64,000 bases of DNA. It comes from Devosia riboflavina. GTDB lineage: Bacteria > Pseudomonadota > Alphaproteobacteria > Rhizobiales > Devosiaceae. The stretch's first letter is position 1, and each line of letters opens with the position of its first letter. A program made the translations under genes and the position numbers. Location of the stretch: contig NZ_JQGC01000015.1 of NCBI RefSeq assembly GCF_000743575.1, positions 62,001 to 126,000 on the forward strand, written 5' to 3'. Below, piece after piece: positions 25,849 through 37,986 of this stretch. The notes below the pieces were generated by a model, which was not told the DNA's origin, did not search any database, and was given only the letters and a program-made list of their open reading frames with translations.

Positions 25849-27114
25849 ATGCAGAATATCAAGCTCAGTGAGCTGAAGGCCAAATCCCCGGCCGAATTGC
25901 TGGCGTTCGCCGAAGAACTCGAAGTCGAGAATGCTTCGACCATGCGCAAGCAGGAGTTGATGTTCGCGATTCTGAAAGAACTCGCATCGCAGGACATCGA
26001 CATTGTCGGCGAGGGCGTGGTCGAGGTCCTGCCAGACGGCTTTGGCTTCCTCCGCTCTCCTGACGCAAACTACCTTCCGGGCCCTGACGACATCTATGTC
26101 AGCCCCAGCCAGATCCGCCGCTTCGGCCTTCGTACGGGCGACACGGTCGAGGGCGAAATCCGCTCTCCCAAGGAAGGCGAGCGCTATTTTGCGCTGCTCA
26201 AGGTCAACACCATCAATTTCGAAGACCCCGAGGCGGTTCGCCACAAGGTCAATTTCGACAATCTTACCCCGCTTTATCCCGAAGAACGGCTCCGCATGGA
26301 ACTGCCCGATCCGACGTTGAAGGATCGTTCGGCGCGGCTTCTCGATCTCGTGGCGCCGCTCGGCAAGGGCCAGCGCGCCCTGATCGTTGCTCCTCCGCGT
26401 ACTGGTAAGACGGTATTGTTGCAAAATATTGCACAATCCATCGCGACCAATCACCCGGAATGCTATCTTATCGTTCTTCTCATTGACGAACGTCCGGAAG
26501 AAGTGACGGACATGCAGCGCTCGGTGCGCGGCGAAGTCATTTCCTCCACCTTTGACGAACCGGCATCGCGCCACGTTCAGGTCGCCGAAATGGTGATCGA
26601 GAAGGCCAAGCGTCTTGTCGAACACAAGCGCGACGTCGTCATTCTTCTCGATTCTATCACCCGCCTCGGCCGCGCCTATAACACCGTGGTTCCGAGCTCC
26701 GGCAAGGTGCTCACGGGCGGTGTCGATGCCAATGCTCTGCAGCGCCCCAAGCGTTTCTTCGGCGCCGCGCGCAATATCGAAGACGGTGGTTCCTTGACCA
26801 TCATTTCGACGGCGCTGATCGATACCGGTTCGCGCATGGACGAAGTCATCTTCGAAGAATTCAAGGGCACCGGTAACTCGGAAATCATTTTGGACCGCAA
26901 GGTCGCCGACAAGCGTATTTTCCCCGCGCTCGACATTACCAAGTCGGGTACCCGCAAGGAAGAGCTGCTGGTCGAGCCCGATATTCTCAAGAAGATGTAT
27001 GTGCTCCGCCGTATCCTCAATCCGATGGGCACGATCGACGCGATGGAATTCCTTATGGACAAGGTCCGCCAGACCAAGACCAATTCGGATTTCTTCGACT
27101 CGATGAACACCTAA
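25849..27114 (+). CDS. rho: Transcription termination factor Rho
   Basis: A 421-residue hexameric RNA helicase. The N-terminal RNA-binding domain includes the cold-shock-like [15 protein letters not shown] near residue 55. Walker A is [11 protein letters not shown] near 181, the Q-loop region with [13 protein letters not shown] near 265, and the R-loop [14 protein letters not shown] near 285. The C-terminal DIFFDSMNT-like end is typical. Followed closely by mnmE. Confidence 0.97.
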   Translation: MQNIKLSELKAKSPAELLAFAEELEVENASTMRKQELMFAILKELASQDIDIVGEGVVEVLPDGFGFLRSPDANYLPGPDDIYVSPSQIRRFGLRTGDTVEGEIRSPKEGERYFALLKVNTINFEDPEAVRHKVNFDNLTPLYPEERLRMELPDPTLKDRSARLLDLVAPLGKGQRALIVAPPRTGKTVLLQNIAQSIATNHPECYLIVLLIDERPEEVTDMQRSVRGEVISSTFDEPASRHVQVAEMVIEKAKRLVEHKRDVVILLDSITRLGRAYNTVVPSSGKVLTGGVDANALQRPKRFFGAARNIEDGGSLTIISTALIDTGSRMDEVIFEEFKGTGNSEIILDRKVADKRIFPALDITKSGTRKEELLVEPDILKKMYVLRRILNPMGTIDAMEFLMDKVRQTKTNSDFFDSMNT

Positions 27115-27127
27115 AAGCCCAAAAAAA

Positions 27128-28420
27128 ATGCTCGCCGGCGATACGATCATGGCGCTCTCTTCGGGCGCTCTTCCCTCCGGCGTTGCGGTTATCCGCCTCT
27201 CGGGCCCCAGAGTCCGGGAGGCGTTTTTGTACCTCGCTGGTGAACTGCCGGTACCGCGGACAATGGCCCTGCGCCGGATCGGTGCGGACACTCAGCTCGA
27301 TCAGGGCCTAGTGGTCTGGTTTCCGGGCCCGCACAGTTTTACCGGCGAAGACTGCGCCGAGTTTCACGTTCACGGCTCCCCTGCGGGTGTAAAGGCGATC
27401 CTTCGTAGCCTAAATACTTTTGGTATTCGCTTGGCCGGCCCCGGCGAATTTACCCGGCGCGCCTTTGAAAACGGCAAGCTTGACCTGATCGCTGTCGAAG
27501 GTCTTGGTGACCTCCTGAGCGCCGAAACGGAAAAGCAGCGCCAGCAGGCTTTGGCACGCTACGATGGTCGTCTCACCGAAAGGGTCGAAACCTGGCGTGA
27601 TGTCCTGCTCGATCTGCGGGCTGAGATTGAAGCGCGGCTCGACTTTTCCGACGAGGGCGATGTTACCGAGGAACTGCCGTCCAGTTTTGTCGACGAACTG
27701 GCCAATCTCAAAAATTCTCTGGTTGAGGCTTTGGCCAGCATCAACAGCGGCCGCATCGTCCGCGAAGGGGTTCGCGTGGCCCTTGCCGGTGCGCCGAATG
27801 CCGGAAAATCCAGCCTGATCAATGCTCTGTCGAAATCCGACATTGCCATCGTTTCCGACGAAGCCGGCACGACGCGCGACGTTCGGGAAGTACCACTCGA
27901 TATCGGCGGCCAGCTCTTTATCCTTTTGGATCTTGCCGGTCTGCGCGAGACGGATAGTCGCGCGGAAGCCGAAGGCATTCGCCGCGCCGAACGCGCCATC
28001 CAGGATGCTGACATTTTGCTTTGGCTAGAAGCGCCCGATACCGAGGTTGCGCTTCAACCGGCCACGAATGCGACAGTCGTTCGGATTGGCACTAAGTCCG
28101 ACCTCGGCCCCACAGGCAGCTATGACCTTCAGATATCGACCGCCACCGGATTTGGCCTGGATGCCTTGGTAGATCGCCTCCGAGCCATAGGTGAAAATCT
28201 CGTCGGCGGTGAACCATCCTTGGTCAGCCACGAGCGCGATCGGCTAGGGCTGGAGCAAGCCGTTTCCGCAGTAGACGAAGCCGTCCTTTACCACAGCAAT
28301 TGGGAGCTGGCCGCCGAGGCACTCCGCCACGCCTCACTTGCCCTTGAGCGCATGATCGGCCGAGTTGACGCGGAGCAGGTACTGGATCGCTTGTTTGTCA
28401 GCTTCTGCATTGGCAAATGA
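27128..28420 (+). CDS. mnmE: tRNA modification GTPase MnmE
   Basis: A 430-residue GTPase that, with MnmG, forms the cmnm5 group on wobble uridine 34. The N-terminal folate-binding domain ends near residue 115. The G domain has G1 GAPNAGKSSLIN near 220 and the DLAGLRETD G3 loop near 265. The C-terminal C-x-G-K motif is intact as FCIGK, the last residues. It follows rho after 13 bases. The stop codon TGA is the first part of a parS-like site. Confidence 0.96.
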   Translation: MLAGDTIMALSSGALPSGVAVIRLSGPRVREAFLYLAGELPVPRTMALRRIGADTQLDQGLVVWFPGPHSFTGEDCAEFHVHGSPAGVKAILRSLNTFGIRLAGPGEFTRRAFENGKLDLIAVEGLGDLLSAETEKQRQQALARYDGRLTERVETWRDVLLDLRAEIEARLDFSDEGDVTEELPSSFVDELANLKNSLVEALASINSGRIVREGVRVALAGAPNAGKSSLINALSKSDIAIVSDEAGTTRDVREVPLDIGGQLFILLDLAGLRETDSRAEAEGIRRAERAIQDADILLWLEAPDTEVALQPATNATVVRIGTKSDLGPTGSYDLQISTATGFGLDALVDRLRAIGENLVGGEPSLVSHERDRLGLEQAVSAVDEAVLYHSNWELAAEALRHASLALERMIGRVDAEQVLDRLFVSFCIGK

Positions 28421-28432
28421 TTCACGTGAAAC
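28419..28432. other. parS-like site 4
   Basis: GATTCACGTGAAAC overlapping the mnmE stop codon. It is part of a 16-mer with two mismatches to TGTTTCACGTGAAACA. Confidence 0.75.
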
Positions 28433-28465
28433 GTTGTCTTGGGACACGACGCCCAGCCGTCTCGT

Positions 28466-28479
28466 GATTCACGTGAAAC
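28466..28479. other. parS-like site 5
   Basis: GATTCACGTGAAAC within TGATTCACGTGAAACA (28465-28480), one mismatch from consensus, in the mnmE-mnmG gap 33 bases after site 4. Confidence 0.82.
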
Positions 28480-28595
28480 ACAGCGAGAGGTTTTCTTGGG
28501 GCCAAAGACGCTGTATGAGAGCGTCAAACTTCAATTGATCGCTCAGATTTCGTTGCGCCATTTTGTGCGCCAGTGAGCCGTTCAGGAAAATTCCT

Positions 28596-30457
<1,862 letters not shown>

Positions 30458-30458
<1 letters not shown>

Positions 30459-31105
30459 TGGCCGACTACGAGGCGATTGCGCCCTACGCGGCGCATTTTG
30501 GCCGCTCGCTGGATGCAGTTGGTCGCGATCTGGAATCCTATGCTGCCCTGCTGAAGAAATGGCAGGCAGTGCAGAATCTTGTTTCACGTGAAACGTTGGC
30601 TTCTGTCTGGGAACGGCACTTTGCCGACAGCTTGCAGGTATTACCACGGCTAAATGTCGGGGATCGCGAGTTCATGGACCTCGGGAGCGGGGGCGGCTTT
30701 CCGGCTTTGCCACTGGCCATCGCCAGCAAGGGACTTGATCGCCATTTTGTGTTGGTCGAGCCGACCGCAAGAAAGGTCAGTTTTCTGCGGACGGTGGCGC
30801 GTGAGCTCGATCTCAACGTGACGGTCATTGGCCGGCGTAGCGACGAAATTGATTCACGTGAAACACCGGTCCCGGATGTGATCACGTCCCGCGCCCTCGC
30901 CGCGCTGCCACTCCTTTGTGATTGGATGGAGCCGTTTTTCGCTGCGAAAACAAGGGCGATCCTCCATAAAGGGCGGGAACATGTTGATGAACTCACGGAA
31001 TCGGGTGCGCATTGGCACTATGACGTGGTAGTAAACAAGAGTGATACTGATCCGGGCGGCGTGATCCTAACGATCACAAATCTCAAAAGAAAATCAGCGT
31101 CTTAG
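30458..31105 (+). CDS. rsmG: 16S rRNA (guanine-527-N7)-methyltransferase
   Basis: A 215-residue SAM-dependent methyltransferase acting on 16S rRNA. The SAM loop FMDLGSGGGFPALPLAI is near residue 70 and VEPTARKVSFLRTVARELDL near 100. ATG 30458 overlaps the mnmG stop. Two parS-like sites are embedded in the coding sequence, each read as Ser-Arg-Glu in frame; the encoded residues fit the family well enough that the gene is not disrupted. parA follows after 22 bases. Confidence 0.95.
30580..30595. other. parS-like site 6, inside rsmG
   Basis: TGTTTCACGTGAAACG, one mismatch at the last base from the consensus and the most symmetric site in the window. Confidence 0.88.
30850..30865. other. parS-like site 7, inside rsmG
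   Basis: TGATTCACGTGAAACA, one mismatch from consensus, 270 bases after site 6 and 278 bases before parA. Confidence 0.85.
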
Positions 31106-31127
31106 CGGCACAACTGGAGGCCTTCTC

Positions 31128-31928
31128 TTGGCACCCCGTATCCTGACCCTGGCAAATCAAAAGGGTGGCGTCGGCAAGACGACCACGGCGATCAATCTGG
31201 CGACGGCGCTGGCAGCCATTGGCGAGCGCGTGCTGATTGTCGATCTCGACCCGCAAGGCAATGCTTCCACCGGTCTCGGCATTTCGCGCGATAATCGCGA
31301 GGTCTCGTCCTATGACGTGCTGGTTGGCGAAGCCAGCGTCGCGCAGGCAGCGATCATGACCAGCGTGCCGAACGTCGCGATCATTCCCTCGACCATGGAC
31401 CTCCTGGGCGTAGAATTGACGATCGCGGGGCAGGCCGATCGCGCCTTCAAGCTGCGCGACGCTTTTAAGCAGCTTTCCGACCTGCGGATCAATGATCAGC
31501 CGGTCAGCTATATTCTCATCGATTGCCCGCCCTCGCTGAACCTGCTTACGGTTAATTCCCTGGTGGCGGCCGATGCGGTGCTGGTGCCGCTGCAGTGTGA
31601 ATTCTTTGCGCTGGAAGGCCTCAGCCAGCTCCTTCAGACCATCGAGCAGATTCGCTCGACGCTCAATCCGCGCCTGTCCATTCAGGGCGTGGTGATGACC
31701 ATGTTCGACAAGCGCAACAATCTTTCCGAGCAGGTGCTGGCCGACGTGCGCAGCGAAATGGGCGATCTCGTCTATGACACGGTTATTCCGCGAAACGTGC
31801 GGCTTTCCGAAGCGCCGTCCTACGGAAAACCGGCTTTGCTTTACGATCTGAAATGCGCCGGCAGCCAGGCCTATTTGCGCCTCGCCACCGAAGTCATCCG
31901 CCGCGAGCGGCGGCTGGCAGCAGCCTAG
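31128..31928 (+). CDS. parA: Chromosome partitioning ATPase ParA
   Basis: A 266-residue deviant Walker-type ATPase that moves ParB-parS complexes. The signature KGGVGKTT is at residues 12-19, DLDPQGNASTGLG near 40, and the Walker B-like ILIDCPPSLNLLT near 130. The start is TTG at 31128; CTGGAGG lies seven bases upstream and no later ATG fits. parB follows after ten bases. Confidence 0.96.
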   Translation: MAPRILTLANQKGGVGKTTTAINLATALAAIGERVLIVDLDPQGNASTGLGISRDNREVSSYDVLVGEASVAQAAIMTSVPNVAIIPSTMDLLGVELTIAGQADRAFKLRDAFKQLSDLRINDQPVSYILIDCPPSLNLLTVNSLVAADAVLVPLQCEFFALEGLSQLLQTIEQIRSTLNPRLSIQGVVMTMFDKRNNLSEQVLADVRSEMGDLVYDTVIPRNVRLSEAPSYGKPALLYDLKCAGSQAYLRLATEVIRRERRLAAA

Positions 31929-31938
31929 GAGTTCTAAA

Positions 31939-32814
31939 ATGAACGACAAACCCACACGACTTGGCCGGGGTCTGGCTGCTCTCATCGGTGATATGGCTTC
32001 CCTGGAAGCAGCGCGCGTCACTGACACCGGTTCGGCGGGAAAACGCCTGCCAGTCGATTTCATTATCGCCAACCGCGCCAATCCGCGGCGGACTTTCGAT
32101 CCCGATCAGCTTGAAGAGCTGACCAATTCGATCCGCGAAAAGGGCGTTATGTCGCCGCTGCTGGTGCGGCCGACCGATGATCCCAATATTTTCGAGCTGA
32201 TTGCCGGCGAGCGCCGCTGGCGCGCGGCGCAGAAGGCGGGGCTACATGATGTGCCCGTGATCGTGCGTGAAGTCGATGACAAGGAAGCGCTCGAGCTCGC
32301 CATCATCGAAAACGTGCAGCGTGCCGATCTTAATCCGCTCGAAGAAGCCATGGGCTATGGCCAGCTCATTGAACAGTTCGACTATACGCAGCAGGACCTG
32401 GCGCAGGTGATCGGCAAGAGCCGCTCGCATGTGGCTAACACCCTGCGCTTGCTGAAATTGCCCGAAGACGTGCGCGGCATGGTGTCGAGTGGCACTCTTA
32501 CCGCCGGTCACGCGCGCACGCTGATTACGGTGGAAGATCCATCGGGCCTGGCGCGGCAGATCGTCGACAAGGGACTGTCTGTCCGCGAAGCGGAAGCGCT
32601 TAGCCAGCAGCGAGAGGCGCCGGCGCGAAAAATTTCGCCCGGTGAGCCGGTGCGCGATGCTGATACGGTGGCGCTGGAGCGTCGTCTGTCGGATGTTTTG
32701 GGTCTGTCCGTGTCGCTGAACCATTCGGAGCGCGGCGGGCGGGTGGAAATCCGCTACAAGACGCTGGAGCAGCTCGATGCGCTGTGTCTAAAACTCACCG
32801 GGCAGCATAATTAG
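31939..32814 (+). CDS. parB: Chromosome partitioning protein ParB
   Basis: A 291-residue CTP-dependent DNA clamp that loads at parS. The N-terminus RLGRGLAALIGDM is the ParA-stimulating type. The CTP-binding arginine patch GERRWRA is at residues 90-96. The helix-turn-helix YTQQDLAQVIGKSRSHVANTLRLL is near 150-173, and the C-terminal dimerisation domain ends GQHN. The many parS-like sites nearby are its expected targets. Followed by a terminator. Confidence 0.96.
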   Translation: MNDKPTRLGRGLAALIGDMASLEAARVTDTGSAGKRLPVDFIIANRANPRRTFDPDQLEELTNSIREKGVMSPLLVRPTDDPNIFELIAGERRWRAAQKAGLHDVPVIVREVDDKEALELAIIENVQRADLNPLEEAMGYGQLIEQFDYTQQDLAQVIGKSRSHVANTLRLLKLPEDVRGMVSSGTLTAGHARTLITVEDPSGLARQIVDKGLSVREAEALSQQREAPARKISPGEPVRDADTVALERRLSDVLGLSVSLNHSERGGRVEIRYKTLEQLDALCLKLTGQHN

Positions 32815-32838
32815 GCTGCTCAGAATGCCGAAATTGAG

Positions 32839-32872
32839 AAGGCCCCGGCGTGAGCCGGGGCCTTCTTTTTTG
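32839..32872 (+). terminator. Rho-independent terminator after parB
   Basis: AAGGCCCCGGC, GTGA loop, GCCGGGGCCTT perfect stem, followed by CTTTTTTT. Confidence 0.92.
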
Positions 32873-32886
32873 TCTCTACGAGCAAT

Positions 32887-32901
32887 GATCCACGTGAAAC
32901 A
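32887..32901. other. parS-like site 8
   Basis: GATCCACGTGAAACA; the 16-mer from 32886 has two mismatches to the consensus. Between parB and holA. Confidence 0.65.
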
Positions 32902-32910
32902 CGTTTAAGA

Positions 32911-33933
32911 TCAATGCGTTGCGGCCATCATGCAGAGGGCTAGAGTGGTGCGGTGCAAAATCGCGGTCGCCAAGGCGGGCTTGCGGCGGCTGTCGCTGGT
33001 GGCCTGCAGGAGCCGGTCGGAGGCTTGGGCGAGAGCTGGATCGGTCCAGAGACGAAGCTGCTGTTCGAGCTGGCCGGCGCGCGAAAAATGCGGCTTTGGT
33101 TTTACGTTGTCGAGCACCGCGCGTGGGCTCTTGCCGGAATCCACCTCGACGCGCCACCGGCGAAGATTGGCAAAATGGTTGGTCAGCATGGCCAGCAATT
33201 GCTGCGGATTGACGGACGAAGTGAGGGCGCGATTGAGCGCCATTTCCAGCTTTTCGGCGTGGCCGCCGCCAGTGGCGTCGAGAATCGCGTCGATGGCGAG
33301 GGCGCCGTTGTCGGCGCAGAGGGTGAGAACGTCTTCGCGCGTCAGGGATTTGGTGCTGGCGGCAAAAAGGGCGAGTTTTTCGAGCTCGCGCCGGGTGATT
33401 TCGCGATCATTGCCCAAAATTTCGCGCAGCGTGGGAATGACGTCGGAATCGGTGCGGATACCAGCCTGATTGAAGGTTTCACGCATCAGGTTGGTGAGCG
33501 TTTCGTCGGTATCGGGGTAGCAGGGCAGGGCGCGGCCGAGTTTTGCGGCTTCTACCAGGGCCCGCAAGGCGTCGCGAGGCGCTAAATTGCCGGCTTCGAG
33601 CACGATAGCGGTGCCGCCGGGGTCGTCGCGGAGCTCGGTGAGCGGCATGACGAGGCTTTTGCTGGCATTGCGCACGCGGATGATGCGCTTGCCGCCAAAA
33701 AGCGAGGTGCTGCGGGCCTCGGTGATCAGGCGGCCGGGTTCAGCATCGACTTCGGGGCCGTCGAAGACGAAAACGTCGGCGGAGGCGGGGTCGTCGCCGC
33801 TCAAATAGCGAATCAGGCGCTGCGCGGTTTCGCGGACGAGGCCGCCATCGGGGCCATAGGCCAAAAAGATGCCTTCGGTGAGGTCGGGCCGCGCCAGAAA
33901 GCGCTGGACCTCATGGGCCTTGAGTGCGGTCAT
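32911..33933 (-). CDS. holA: DNA polymerase III delta subunit
   Basis: A 340-residue clamp-loader subunit that opens the beta clamp. The N-terminus ([41 protein letters not shown]) and the overall three-domain length fit HolA; the AAA-like region lacks a nucleotide-binding loop, as expected for delta. Its ATG overlaps the lptE stop by four bases. The chain leuS-lptE-holA is a widely conserved arrangement. Confidence 0.92.
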   Translation of the reverse strand: MTALKAHEVQRFLARPDLTEGIFLAYGPDGGLVRETAQRLIRYLSGDDPASADVFVFDGPEVDAEPGRLITEARSTSLFGGKRIIRVRNASKSLVMPLTELRDDPGGTAIVLEAGNLAPRDALRALVEAAKLGRALPCYPDTDETLTNLMRETFNQAGIRTDSDVIPTLREILGNDREITRRELEKLALFAASTKSLTREDVLTLCADNGALAIDAILDATGGGHAEKLEMALNRALTSSVNPQQLLAMLTNHFANLRRWRVEVDSGKSPRAVLDNVKPKPHFSRAGQLEQQLRLWTDPALAQASDRLLQATSDSRRKPALATAILHRTTLALCMMAATH

Positions 33934-34436
33934 CCCTTGGCTGTTGCCGCCAGAACGGCCAGGCGCAGCGATTCAGCCACGGAACGGGCGGCGCGCTCCT
34001 GGGCCTCGATGATCCCCTGTTCGTCGGCCAGGACCTGCCCGCTGCGCGTGTGCTGGGCTTTTGCGACCCGGGTAATGGTGATCGGCTTGCTGTCGACGCC
34101 ATCGCGCGGCGTGATCGTCAGCGTGGCCGTTACGGTCATTTCGCGGGGCTTGTTGGGATTGGCTGTGGCGCTGAGATAGGGCTCGGCGTCGCCGGCGGAG
34201 ACGGTAACCGAGACCAGCGGCGCCGTGGGCGAGGTGGTCTTGCCGAGGCGGAAGGCCAGTTCCTGATAGACGATCTGTTCCAGCCGCGTCTTAGGCGCCG
34301 CATAGGCGAGCTGCAATTGCGGGTTTTCTGCCAGCGCGCCAGAATAGACCGGCTGGAAGGAACAGGCCCCAAGCCCGGCCGAAGCCAGAGCAAGGGGGAC
34401 GATCAGGGCGAAGCGCTTGAGCCTAGACAACGACAT
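33930..34436 (-). CDS. lptE: LPS-assembly lipoprotein LptE
   Basis: A 168-residue outer membrane lipoprotein that plugs LptD and helps insert LPS. The signal peptide ends in a lipobox, ASAGLGAC, with the lipid-bearing Cys at residue 25, followed by SFQPVYSG, the usual start of the mature protein. It overlaps leuS by 14 bases at its start and holA by four at its end. Confidence 0.9.
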   Translation of the reverse strand: MSLSRLKRFALIVPLALASAGLGACSFQPVYSGALAENPQLQLAYAAPKTRLEQIVYQELAFRLGKTTSPTAPLVSVTVSAGDAEPYLSATANPNKPREMTVTATLTITPRDGVDSKPITITRVAKAQHTRSGQVLADEQGIIEAQERAARSVAESLRLAVLAATAKG

Positions 34437-37035
34437 TGACGATCCTGTCCTGGACCACGACGATTTTCTTCGGGGCTTTGCCCTCTAGGATGCGGACAAC
34501 TTCGTCGAGTGACAAGACGCGTTGTTCCACTTCGGCTGACGCAAGGCCCTTGGCAACGGTGATTTCGGCGCGACGCTTGCCGTTGATCTGGATCGGCAGG
34601 GTCACTTCGTCGTCGACGAGCAAAGCGGGATCGACATCAGGCCAACGCGCATCGGCAACAAGACCAGTCTTTCCAAGCACTTCCCAGCAGGTTTCCGAGA
34701 GGTGCGGCATCATTGGGCTCAAAAGAATCGTAAGCTTTTCGACGCCTTCGGCGATGGCGGCGCGCTGGGCTTGGCCCAGATTGCTGCCGAGTGCCTTCGT
34801 GAGGGCGTTGGTCAGTTCATAGATCTGTGCCACGGCACGGTTGAAGCGCAGGCCTTCGATATCCCCGGCTATGCCGTGAACCGAGCGATGGATGATGCGG
34901 CGCAGGGCCAAGGCGTCAGAAGCATCGTTTGTCGAAACAGTGTCCGCAGACTGTTTGGCAATCTCGATCGATTCGTTGACCAAGCGCCAGACGCGCTGCT
35001 GGAAGCGGCTGGCGCCTTCGACGCCGGCCTCCGTCCACTGCACGTCGCGTTCCGGCGGAGAATCCGAGAGCATGAACCAGCGGGCGGTATCGGCGCCATA
35101 GGTGGCGACGATCTCGTCGGGGTCCACGACGTTCTTCTTGGATTTGCTCATCTTTTCGACCGAGCCGATGCTGATCGGCGCGCCGGTCTTGAGATCACGG
35201 GCGGTGCGGGTGTCGCCAGTGGCCTCGATGACGATCTCGGTGGGGTTCACCCATTCGCCTGATTGAGACTTGTAGGTCTCGTGCGTCACCATGCCCTGGG
35301 TGAAGAGGCCCTTGAACGGCTCGCTGATGTCGACATGGCCGGTCGCCTTCATGGCGCGGGTGAAGAAGCGCGAGTAGAGCAGGTGCAGAATCGCGTGCTC
35401 GACGCCGCCGATATACTGGTCGACCGGCAGCCAGCGATTGGCGATCGAGGGAATGGTCGGGGTGTCGGCCTGCGGGGCCGTGAAACGAGCAAAATACCAG
35501 GACGAGTCCACAAACGTGTCCATGGTGTCGGTTTCACGACGGGCGGAACCGCCGCATTGCGGGCAGTGGACGTGCTTCCAGGTCGGGTGATGGTCGAGGG
35601 CATTGCCCGGCTTGTCGAAGGTGACGTCCTCGGGCAGGCGGACCGGGAGGTCCTTCTTGGGCACGGGAATGGTGCCGCACACTTCGCAGTGGATGACCGG
35701 GATCGGGCAGCCCCAATAGCGCTGGCGGGAAATGCCCCAGTCGCGGAGGCGATAGTTTACTTCGACCTTGCCTTGTACCTTGCCGTCGACGGTGCGGGCG
35801 CCAAAGTGCTTGGCGATCTTTTTCTTCGCGTCGTCGATGGAGAGGCCGTCGAGGAAACCGGAATTGAAGATGTTGCCGGCGTCAACATAGGCTTCATTGC
35901 CGACTTCGAATGTTGCCGGGTCGGCGCCGTGCGGCAGCACGACGGGAATGACGCTGAGGCCATACTTGCGGGCCAGGTCAAGGTCGCGCTGATCATGCGC
36001 CGGGCAGCCGAAAATGGCGCCGGTGCCGTAATCCATCAGGATGAAATTAGCGACATAGACCGGCAGCGTCTGACCTTCGATGACCGGGTGCTTGACGCGC
36101 AGACCCGTATCAAAACCCTGCTTTTCCGCCTTTTCCAGCGTTTCCGTGGCGGTGCCATGGCGATGGCATTCGGCAACGAACTCCGCGAGGCCAGGATTGT
36201 TAGCAGCCAAAGCAGTTGTCAGCGGATGGTCGGGCGAGAGGCCGACGAAGGAGGCACCAAAGATGGTGTCCGGGCGGGTGGTGAAGACCTCGATGCTTGA
36301 CGCATCGGTCTTGTCACTCTTTTCCAGTTCGAAGAGCAGGCGCAGGCCTTCGGACTTGCCGATCCAGTTGCGCTGCATGGTGCGGACTTTTTCCGGCCAT
36401 TCGGTCAGCGTGTCGAGCGCTTCGAGCAGGTCTTCGGCAAAGTCGGAAATCTTGAAGAACCACTGGGTCAGCTCGCGCTGTTCGACGACGGCGCCCGAGC
36501 GCCAGCCTTTGCCATCGATCACCTGCTCGTTGGCGAGCACGGTCATGTCGACCGGGTCCCAGTTGACCTTGGAGTTCTTGCGGGTGATCAGGCCCGCTTC
36601 GAGCATGTCGATGAACAGCGCCTGCTGGTGCTGGTAATATTCGGGCGAGCAGGTGGCGAATTCGCGCGTCCAGTCGATGGAAAGGCCCATCGATTTCAGC
36701 TGGGCCTTCATCGCCTCGATGTTCTGATAGGTCCAGGTGCCGGGATGGGTCTTGCGTTCGATGGCGGCATTTTCGGCCGGTAGGCCAAAAGCGTCCCAGC
36801 CCATGGGGTGGAGCACATTGCGGCCGCGGGCGCGATAATAGCGCGCGACGACATCGCCCATGGAATAGTTGCGCACATGGCCCATATGGATGCGCCCCGA
36901 CGGATAGGGGAACATTTCAAGGACATAGTAGGGCTCGCGCGGATCGTCATTGGCGGTGACGAAGCTTTTCGCATCGTCCCAGATTTTCTGCCATTTCGGT
37001 TCGCTTTCACGCGGATTGTAGCGTTCGCCGCTCAC
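34423..37035 (-). CDS. leuS: Leucyl-tRNA synthetase
   Basis: An 870-residue class I synthetase. The HIGH-like motif is HMGH at residues 50-53, the editing domain (CP1) runs about residues 225-430, two cysteine pairs near the zinc-like insertion are visible (CEVCGT and CPQCGG), and the KMSKSKKN motif is near 630. GTG 37035 is chosen because AAGGACGA precedes it and [16 protein letters not shown] is the family start; an upstream start at 37083 is less likely. First gene of leuS-lptE-holA. Confidence 0.96.
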   Translation of the reverse strand: MSGERYNPRESEPKWQKIWDDAKSFVTANDDPREPYYVLEMFPYPSGRIHMGHVRNYSMGDVVARYYRARGRNVLHPMGWDAFGLPAENAAIERKTHPGTWTYQNIEAMKAQLKSMGLSIDWTREFATCSPEYYQHQQALFIDMLEAGLITRKNSKVNWDPVDMTVLANEQVIDGKGWRSGAVVEQRELTQWFFKISDFAEDLLEALDTLTEWPEKVRTMQRNWIGKSEGLRLLFELEKSDKTDASSIEVFTTRPDTIFGASFVGLSPDHPLTTALAANNPGLAEFVAECHRHGTATETLEKAEKQGFDTGLRVKHPVIEGQTLPVYVANFILMDYGTGAIFGCPAHDQRDLDLARKYGLSVIPVVLPHGADPATFEVGNEAYVDAGNIFNSGFLDGLSIDDAKKKIAKHFGARTVDGKVQGKVEVNYRLRDWGISRQRYWGCPIPVIHCEVCGTIPVPKKDLPVRLPEDVTFDKPGNALDHHPTWKHVHCPQCGGSARRETDTMDTFVDSSWYFARFTAPQADTPTIPSIANRWLPVDQYIGGVEHAILHLLYSRFFTRAMKATGHVDISEPFKGLFTQGMVTHETYKSQSGEWVNPTEIVIEATGDTRTARDLKTGAPISIGSVEKMSKSKKNVVDPDEIVATYGADTARWFMLSDSPPERDVQWTEAGVEGASRFQQRVWRLVNESIEIAKQSADTVSTNDASDALALRRIIHRSVHGIAGDIEGLRFNRAVAQIYELTNALTKALGSNLGQAQRAAIAEGVEKLTILLSPMMPHLSETCWEVLGKTGLVADARWPDVDPALLVDDEVTLPIQINGKRRAEITVAKGLASAEVEQRVLSLDEVVRILEGKAPKKIVVVQDRIVNVVV

Positions 37036-37174
37036 TTGCTCGTCCTTGAAAATTCTTTGTCCGAAGCGCGCGTTTGACCTCAAAGGGCTGGGCCAGCTTG
37101 CGCTTTTGGGGGATTTTGGCTACCGGACCATCACCAGAAATCCCCCTCAAGGTCAACAGAAACGGGGCCTTCTC

Positions 37175-37858
37175 ATGGCCGATCGCGTCAACAGCGCCCG
37201 CGCGGCGCTCGATACCATCAAAACTCGCATGGAAAAGGCGCGTCGCCGCTTCGGCGCGCCGCCCGAAAGCGTCGAACTCATTGCGGTATCGAAGACTTTT
37301 GACGCGGACCAAGTGCGGCCGTTTCTCGAAGCGGGGCAGCGTGTTTTTGGTGAGAATCGCGTGCAGGAGGCCAAGGAGAAGTGGCCGGGGCTGCGCGAGA
37401 CGTTTCCCGATGTCGAGCTGCATTTGATCGGGCCGCTCCAGACCAACAAGGCGCGCGAAGCCGTGGCCCTGTTCGATGTCATCGAGACGGTCGACCGCGA
37501 AAAGCTTGCCGGTGTTCTGGCCGAGGAAATGAGCCGCGCGGGAAAACGTCTGCCGTGTTTCGTGCAGGTCAATATTGGCGGCGAAGAGCAAAAGGCGGGC
37601 ATTCCGGTCGATGAGGCGGTAGCGTTCGTGGCGCGTTGCCGCGAGGTGCATGGCCTCGATATTGTGGGCCTGATGTGCATTCCGCCCGATGCACAGCCGG
37701 CCGGGCCTTACTTCGCGCAATTGGCGGGGCTGGCGAAACTGTCAGGGGTCGAAAACCTCTCCATGGGCATGAGCGGCGACTTCGAAACGGCCATCGCCAT
37801 GGGGGCGAACCATGTTCGCGTCGGCTCCGCGCTCTTCGGCCGGCGCGATCAAATTTGA
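37175..37858 (+). CDS. YggS family PLP homeostasis protein
   Basis: A 227-residue alanine racemase-like TIM barrel that binds PLP without known catalytic turnover and buffers cellular PLP. The PLP lysine is in ELIAVSKTFDADQV near residue 38; FGENRVQEAKEKW and HLIGPLQTNKAREA follow, and LSMGMSGDFETAIAMGANHVRVG near the end is the phosphate-binding signature. ATG 37175 is used although the frame is open upstream. Divergent from leuS. Confidence 0.93.
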   Translation: MADRVNSARAALDTIKTRMEKARRRFGAPPESVELIAVSKTFDADQVRPFLEAGQRVFGENRVQEAKEKWPGLRETFPDVELHLIGPLQTNKAREAVALFDVIETVDREKLAGVLAEEMSRAGKRLPCFVQVNIGGEEQKAGIPVDEAVAFVARCREVHGLDIVGLMCIPPDAQPAGPYFAQLAGLAKLSGVENLSMGMSGDFETAIAMGANHVRVGSALFGRRDQI

Positions 37859-37986
37859 GGCGCTGCAACTTTTTCCGGGGTGCCGGCGTTACTTTGAGCC
37901 GAATAACGTCGATGTGATTGGCGGGCCAAGAACAGGTCGCAATGATGTGATCTTGGTCCGCTGAATGTAAAAGTCCGGAGACTGCA

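Noticed and set aside
25825-27291. A 488-codon open frame antisense to rho
   Set aside because: It is the mirror of a highly conserved gene in GC-rich DNA. Its protein has no recognisable domain and lacks a ribosome site.
31083-32081. Open frame antisense to parA and the start of parB
   Set aside because: Opposite strand of the intact parA-parB operon. Composition is that of a shadow frame.
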